This document shows, piece by piece, positions 33,106 through 36,616 of a DNA stretch of 36,616 nt. The stretch's first letter is position 1. Each line of letters opens with the position of its first letter. The notes under the pieces are model-generated. The model was not told where the DNA came from. It saw only the letters and a program-made list of their open reading frames with translations, and made no database searches. Source of the DNA: Acidovorax sp. SUPP3334 (GTDB lineage Bacteria; Pseudomonadota; Gammaproteobacteria; Burkholderiales; Burkholderiaceae_C); NCBI RefSeq assembly GCF_030159055.1, contig NZ_BQXQ01000042.1, positions 1 to 36,616 on the forward strand, read 5' to 3'. Both the position numbers and the translations under genes were made by a program.

Positions 33106-35376
33106 ATGAATGCGGTCTTGAATAAACCATCTGCCCAAGACCCGCGCCCTGGCGAAAACGGGGCAGCGGGAAGCACGTCCGCAGCAGCCGCCAACGCAGC
33201 AGCGGCCAGTTTTGCGGCCCTTACCGATAATCTTGGATACCTCGACGCAGCCAGTATTGAACAGGTTCGACAAGCCTATCGATTCGCTGATGAGGCACAT
33301 CTTGGACAACTGCGCAACAGCGGTGAGCCCTACATCACCCACCCGATCGCAGTGGCGGCCCAGTGCGCTACGTGGAAGCTCGACGGCCAGGCCCTTATGG
33401 CAGCTCTTCTCCATGACGCCATGGAAGATTGCGGGGTCACCAAATCCGACCTCATCGATCGTTTCGGCTTGCCCGTAGCCGAACTGGTGGATGGACTGAC
33501 CAAGCTGGACAAGCTGCAATTCAACACCCGCGAAGAAAACCAAGCGGAATCATTCCGCAAGATGCTCTTAGCGATGGCCCGCGATGTGCGCGTCATTTTG
33601 ATCAAGTTGGCTGACCGCACGCACAACATGCGCACGCTGTCGGACATGCCACGCAGCAAATGGGGCCGGATCGCTTCAGAAACCCTGGAAATCTACGCAC
33701 CGATCGCACATCGGCTGGGATTGAACCAGACATATCGCGAGCTTCAGGATCTTTCCTTCCGGCATCTACACCCCTGGCGCTATGCAACGCTCTCCAAGGC
33801 TGTCAATAAATCCAGAAACCGCCGGCGCGACATCGTGCAGCGGGTGCAAGCCGAAGTCGACACCGCCTTTTCCCGCCTGGGGATGAAAGCACGCCTTGCG
33901 GGCCGCGAGAAAACGCTCTTCGCCATCTATCAAAAGATGGATACGAAGCACCTGAGCTTTGCGCAAGTCACTGACATCTACGGATTCCGCGTCATCGTGC
34001 CGACGGTGGTCGATTGCTACACCGCGCTGGGCGTGCTCCACCAGATGTACAAGCCCGTTCCTGGCAAATTCAAAGATCACATCGCCATTGCCAAGCTCAA
34101 CGGCTACCAGTCCCTGCACACCACGCTGGTGGGCCCCTCTGGAGTGAACATCGAATTCCAGATGCGCACGGAAGAAATGCATGTGGTCGCTGAAGCGGGC
34201 GTAGCGGCGCACTGGCTGTACAAAGCGCAGGATGCTGATGGCTCGGCCGCTGAGCGGCTGGGCACAAAGTGGCTCCAGTCGCTGCTGGACATTCAGAACG
34301 AAACGCGCGACGCAGCGGAATTTTGGGACCACGTGAAGGTTGATCTATTCCCCGACGCAGTTTATGTTTTCACGCCGAAGAGCCAGATCATGGCCCTGCC
34401 TCGGGGCGCCACAGTTGTCGATTTCGCTTATGCCATTCACAGCAATGTCGGTGACCGTACCACCGCGGCAAAAATCAATAACGAGCAAGTTCCGTTGCGA
34501 ACCGAACTGAAGAATGGCGATGTGGTGGAAGTCATTACCGCCCCCGTTTCCACCCCCAATCCCGCGTGGCTGGGCTTTGTGCGCACAGGTAGGGCGCGCT
34601 CCAAGATTCGCCACTATCTCAAAACGCTTGCACATACCGAATCCGCAGGACTCGGTGAAAAACTTTTGACCCAGGCTTTGAGGGCAGAGGGACTGGAAAG
34701 GCTACCGACAGAGGCTGAAAACCAACCTTTGTGGGACAAGCTACTGCGCTTTACAGGCAATCGAACGCGTACAGAGCTTATGACCGACATCGGTTTGGGC
34801 AAGCGCATTGCCGGTATTGTGGCCAAGCGTCTGATGGTCCTCATGGCCGAGCATGGCCATCGTCCCGATGCCTTGCTGTTGACGCGTGAAAGATACTCGT
34901 CCCATGAGACGCTGTCACAAGGCGGCGTTACCCTGGATGGCAGCGAAAACGCGTCTGTGCAGTATGCGAACTGCTGCCGGCCGGTTCCTGGGGATCCGAT
35001 CGTCGGATATCTGGGCCGCGGTGAAGGGTTGGTTGTTCACAACGCTCAATGCAGCGTTGCCAAAAAACTTCAGCACAAAGACAGCGAACGTTTCATCGCA
35101 GTGGACTGGGCCGACGAACCTATACGCATGTTCGAAACCGGCATTGTTGTCACGGTTGCGAACGGCAAAGGCGTCCTGGCGCGCATTGCAGCTGAATTGG
35201 CCGGTTCAGAAGCAGACATTGTCCACGTCGACATGGACGATGAAGCCGCAATGGACACGACAGATCTACGCTTTGTCATCGCAGCGAGGGACCAAGCCCA
35301 TGTGGAGGCGTCCTTGCGCAATCTCCGCAGGACCCCTGCGGTGCTTCGCGCCTTCCGTGTTCTGCCCCAAGGTTAG
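33106..35376 (+). CDS. spoT: Bifunctional (p)ppGpp synthetase/hydrolase (SpoT type)
   Basis: This 756-residue stringent-response enzyme has an HD hydrolase domain with an intact LHDAMED motif and LADRTHNMRTL. A synthetase domain follows (GREKTLFAIYQKM, TDIYGFRVIVP, AKLNGYQSLHTTLVGPSG), then a TGS domain (VYVFTPKSQIMALPRGATVVDFAYAIHS). A C-terminal ACT domain (GIVVTVANGKGVLARIAAEL) ends the protein. Retention of the HD motif means it can both make and break (p)ppGpp. The start has only a close AGGG. Base composition is clearly lower in GC than in the upstream genes. It converges with greB. Confidence 0.96.
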   Translation: MNAVLNKPSAQDPRPGENGAAGSTSAAAANAAAASFAALTDNLGYLDAASIEQVRQAYRFADEAHLGQLRNSGEPYITHPIAVAAQCATWKLDGQALMAALLHDAMEDCGVTKSDLIDRFGLPVAELVDGLTKLDKLQFNTREENQAESFRKMLLAMARDVRVILIKLADRTHNMRTLSDMPRSKWGRIASETLEIYAPIAHRLGLNQTYRELQDLSFRHLHPWRYATLSKAVNKSRNRRRDIVQRVQAEVDTAFSRLGMKARLAGREKTLFAIYQKMDTKHLSFAQVTDIYGFRVIVPTVVDCYTALGVLHQMYKPVPGKFKDHIAIAKLNGYQSLHTTLVGPSGVNIEFQMRTEEMHVVAEAGVAAHWLYKAQDADGSAAERLGTKWLQSLLDIQNETRDAAEFWDHVKVDLFPDAVYVFTPKSQIMALPRGATVVDFAYAIHSNVGDRTTAAKINNEQVPLRTELKNGDVVEVITAPVSTPNPAWLGFVRTGRARSKIRHYLKTLAHTESAGLGEKLLTQALRAEGLERLPTEAENQPLWDKLLRFTGNRTRTELMTDIGLGKRIAGIVAKRLMVLMAEHGHRPDALLLTRERYSSHETLSQGGVTLDGSENASVQYANCCRPVPGDPIVGYLGRGEGLVVHNAQCSVAKKLQHKDSERFIAVDWADEPIRMFETGIVVTVANGKGVLARIAAELAGSEADIVHVDMDDEAAMDTTDLRFVIAARDQAHVEASLRNLRRTPAVLRAFRVLPQG

Positions 35377-35413
35377 CGATTGATATGTCGCTCGTTCTGC
35401 GAAGGCGACCAAC

Positions 35414-35977
35414 TCAAGCAGCGCTGCGCGCCGGGTAGCGCACTTCAATGATCTCCAAAGTGCGATTGCCCCCTGGCGTGGCAAGTTGAACTTGGTCACC
35501 TTCACGCGCTTTCAGCAACGCTCTAGCCACAGGCGACACCCAGCTCACTTGCGATAGCGCCGTTTCGACTTCATCGATACCTAAAATGGTAATGGTGCGG
35601 TCGACGCCTTCATCGTCGCTGTAAACGACGGTAGCGCCGAAAAAGACCTGGTCACCTCCTGCGTGAACCGACGGATCAACCACTTCGGCAATTTCTAGAC
35701 GCTTGGTCAGAAACCGTATCCTACGATCAATTTCGCGCAAGCGCTTTTTACCGTATAGATAGTCACCATTCTCAGATCGATCGCCATTGCTAGCAGCCCA
35801 GTGCACGATTTCGACAATTTTGGGCCGCTCGTTGTCTATCAGATCCAACAGCTCTCCACGCAGCCGTGCATAGCCCGCTGGAGTGATGTAGTTCTTGCTG
35901 CCTTTAGGCAGAGGCGCTGGAGATAACTCGTCGTCCTCGTCGGATGCATCCGATTCTTTGGTGAATGCCTTGCTCAT
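35414..35977 (-). CDS. greB: Transcription elongation factor GreB
   Basis: This 187-residue factor stimulates cleavage of backtracked RNA by RNA polymerase. The coiled coil NERPKIVEIVHWAASNGDRSENGDYLYGKKRLREIDRRIRFL carries the acidic tip residues Asp and Glu (GDRSENGDY), and the C-terminal domain has VSWVSPVARALLKAREGD. A 25-residue acidic N-terminal extension precedes the GreA/B core. The start is ATG at 35977. It is convergent with spoT, 37 bp apart, and lies downstream of the tRNA-Arg on the same strand beyond that gene's terminator. Confidence 0.95.
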   Translation of the reverse strand: MSKAFTKESDASDEDDELSPAPLPKGSKNYITPAGYARLRGELLDLIDNERPKIVEIVHWAASNGDRSENGDYLYGKKRLREIDRRIRFLTKRLEIAEVVDPSVHAGGDQVFFGATVVYSDDEGVDRTITILGIDEVETALSQVSWVSPVARALLKAREGDQVQLATPGGNRTLEIIEVRYPARSAA

Positions 35978-36017
35978 GGGAATATTCTGAACAAAAAGAC
36001 ATTGGAGAAAAACGAAA

Positions 36018-36047
36018 AAGCCCTAGAACATCTCTGTTCTAGGGCTT
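36018..36047 (-). terminator. Rho-independent terminator after tRNA-Arg
   Basis: Perfect 13-bp arms (AAGCCCTAGAACA and TGTTCTAGGGCTT) around a TCTC loop. On the minus strand the stem is followed by TTTTTCGTTTTTC. It begins six bases after the tRNA CCA end. Confidence 0.93.
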
Positions 36048-36053
36048 ACCGTT

Positions 36054-36130
36054 TGGTGCGGCTGGCAGGAATCGAACCCACGACCCCTTGGTTCGTAGCC
36101 AAGTACTCTATCCAGCTGAGCTACAGCCGC
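36054..36130 (-). tRNA. tRNA-Arg (anticodon ACG)
   Basis: The 77-nt gene folds as a full cloverleaf on the minus strand: acceptor GCGGCTG/CAGCCGC, D arm AGCTGGATA, anticodon stem CTTGG/CCAAG with loop CTACGAA (anticodon ACG), T loop TTCGATT, and an encoded CCA. A -10-like TAGAAT lies just upstream at 36141. Confidence 0.97.
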
Positions 36131-36140
36131 TAAGCTTTGA

Positions 36141-36146
36141 ATTCTA
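36141..36146 (-). promoter_or_regulatory. -10 element of tRNA-Arg
   Basis: On the minus strand TAGAAT lies 11 bases before the tRNA 5' end, which places initiation about seven bases further on. No clear -35 element was seen. Confidence 0.5.
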
Positions 36147-36311
36147 GCACGTTTTAGGCACTATCATTCACTACTAACTGTTGCCGCTTCCCTTAAAAAA
36201 GGCTTGCGGCTAAGTAAGCAAGAATGCAATTCTAGCGCAGTTTTTAGCCTGATTTCTGAAACATCGTCATCGGCGGCTTTTCTCGTCACATCTCTTTCAA
36301 GCAGAAAGCGA

Positions 36312-36356
36312 TGGTAGGGCGTGGCTGACTTGAACCGACGACCAAAGGATTATGAG
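36312..36356 (-). pseudogene. 3' half of a CAU-anticodon tRNA, probable attachment-site remnant
   Basis: On the minus strand the sequence starts at the anticodon loop (CTCATAA), continues TCCTTTGGTCGTCGG and TTCAAGT (T loop) and ends ACGCCCTA-CCA. The 5' half is missing: the bases before the loop (CGAAA) do not pair with the remaining stem. The T stem is also degraded (GTCGG versus CAGCC). A fragment from anticodon to CCA is typical of the displaced copy left by a tyrosine-recombinase element integrated into a tRNA-Met or tRNA-Ile(CAU). The gap 36131-36311 holds a promoter-like repeat but no gene. Confidence 0.7.
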
Positions 36357-36543
36357 TTTCGGCAGGTTTGTGCTTGCCTATGGGAGTGTACCGAAGTCGC
36401 GCGAATCTGAAAGAAGCTAAAAGTACTTTAGTGACAGTAGGTTAGCGAAGTTTGGTGAAGCCCGCCCGAACTGACGGGTGTACCGCAGGTGGAGTTGACC
36501 CGGTTCCGTGGACACATCATTCTTTGTGTTCAAGGAGTCGCAA

Positions 36544-36616
36544 ATGTCCAAAGTAAGACCGCCGTACCCGGCGGACTTCCGCCAACAGATGGTCGAGCTA
36601 GTTCGAGCCGGTCGCT
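36544..36616 (+). CDS. IS3-family transposase OrfA, N-terminus only (runs off window)
   Basis: The frame starts MSKVRPPYPADFRQQMVELVRAGR and is cut by the window edge. This matches OrfA proteins of the IS3 family, whose N-terminal helix-turn-helix binds the element ends. AAGGAG lies nine bases upstream. The left end of the element is probably between about 36480 and 36520 (CCCGGTTCCGTGGACA region), but I could not confirm a terminal repeat with only one end visible. Confidence 0.7.
   Translation, partial: MSKVRPPYPADFRQQMVELVRAGR

Overview
The window looks like a chromosome segment from a high-GC betaproteobacterium of the Comamonadaceae (Acidovorax/Paracidovorax/Variovorax type). This rests on the gene content, the housekeeping order yicC-gmk-rpoZ-spoT, and a GATAGC-containing dispersed repeat I associate with that family. 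It is an inference from recognition; no search was run.

Layout. (1) 1-6455, minus strand: the start of an iron-regulated NRPS locus. A FecI-type ECF sigma factor lies behind a good Fur-box match, followed by a truncated FecR-like protein, an MbtH-like protein, a type II thioesterase, an Sfp-type phosphopantetheinyl transferase, and a fatty-acyl-AMP ligase/carrier/condensation NRPS that runs off the left edge. The logic suggests a lipopeptide siderophore. (2) 6573-9756: an exported MsrA with its own terminator, divergent from an OmpR-type response regulator and histidine kinase pair. (3) 9785-12430: a six-copy octamer repeat, a DUF6172 protein, a Tat-type ferritin-like lipoprotein and a ZIP metal transporter. 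(4) 12498-17283: a 30-bp palindrome, a GbsR/MarR-type regulator, cytochrome bd-type (CioAB-like) quinol oxidase, and a LOV-domain hybrid histidine kinase. (5) 17338-24407: a RpoE-ChrR (ECF11-like) sigma/anti-sigma pair flanked by two operons: DUF1295/DUF6134/DUF2177, and flavin amine-oxidase-like/DUF1365/cyclopropane-synthase-like methyltransferase. (6) 24459-35977: a DUF2628-SPOR membrane protein, an I78 lipoprotein, hemW, rdgB, rph, a PP2C phosphatase and Ser/Thr kinase pair, yicC, gmk, rpoZ, spoT and greB. (7) 36018-36616: a tRNA-Arg(ACG), a 3' half of a CAU-anticodon tRNA that looks like an attachment-site remnant, and the first codons of an IS3-family OrfA.

Main observation. Four promoter-like sites share a GATC- or AATC-type -35 element, exactly 16 bp of spacer and a CGTAY-type -10 element (10302, 17338, 20847 on plus; 20832 on minus). 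They precede the ferritin-like gene, the DUF1295 operon, the flavin-oxidase/methyltransferase operon and the sigma factor itself. This suggests a local ECF/ChrR regulon for singlet-oxygen or photo-oxidative stress. Its gene cluster also holds a blue-light LOV kinase and a bd-type oxidase. The second notable point is the apparent edge of an integrated element at the tRNA fragment near 36356.
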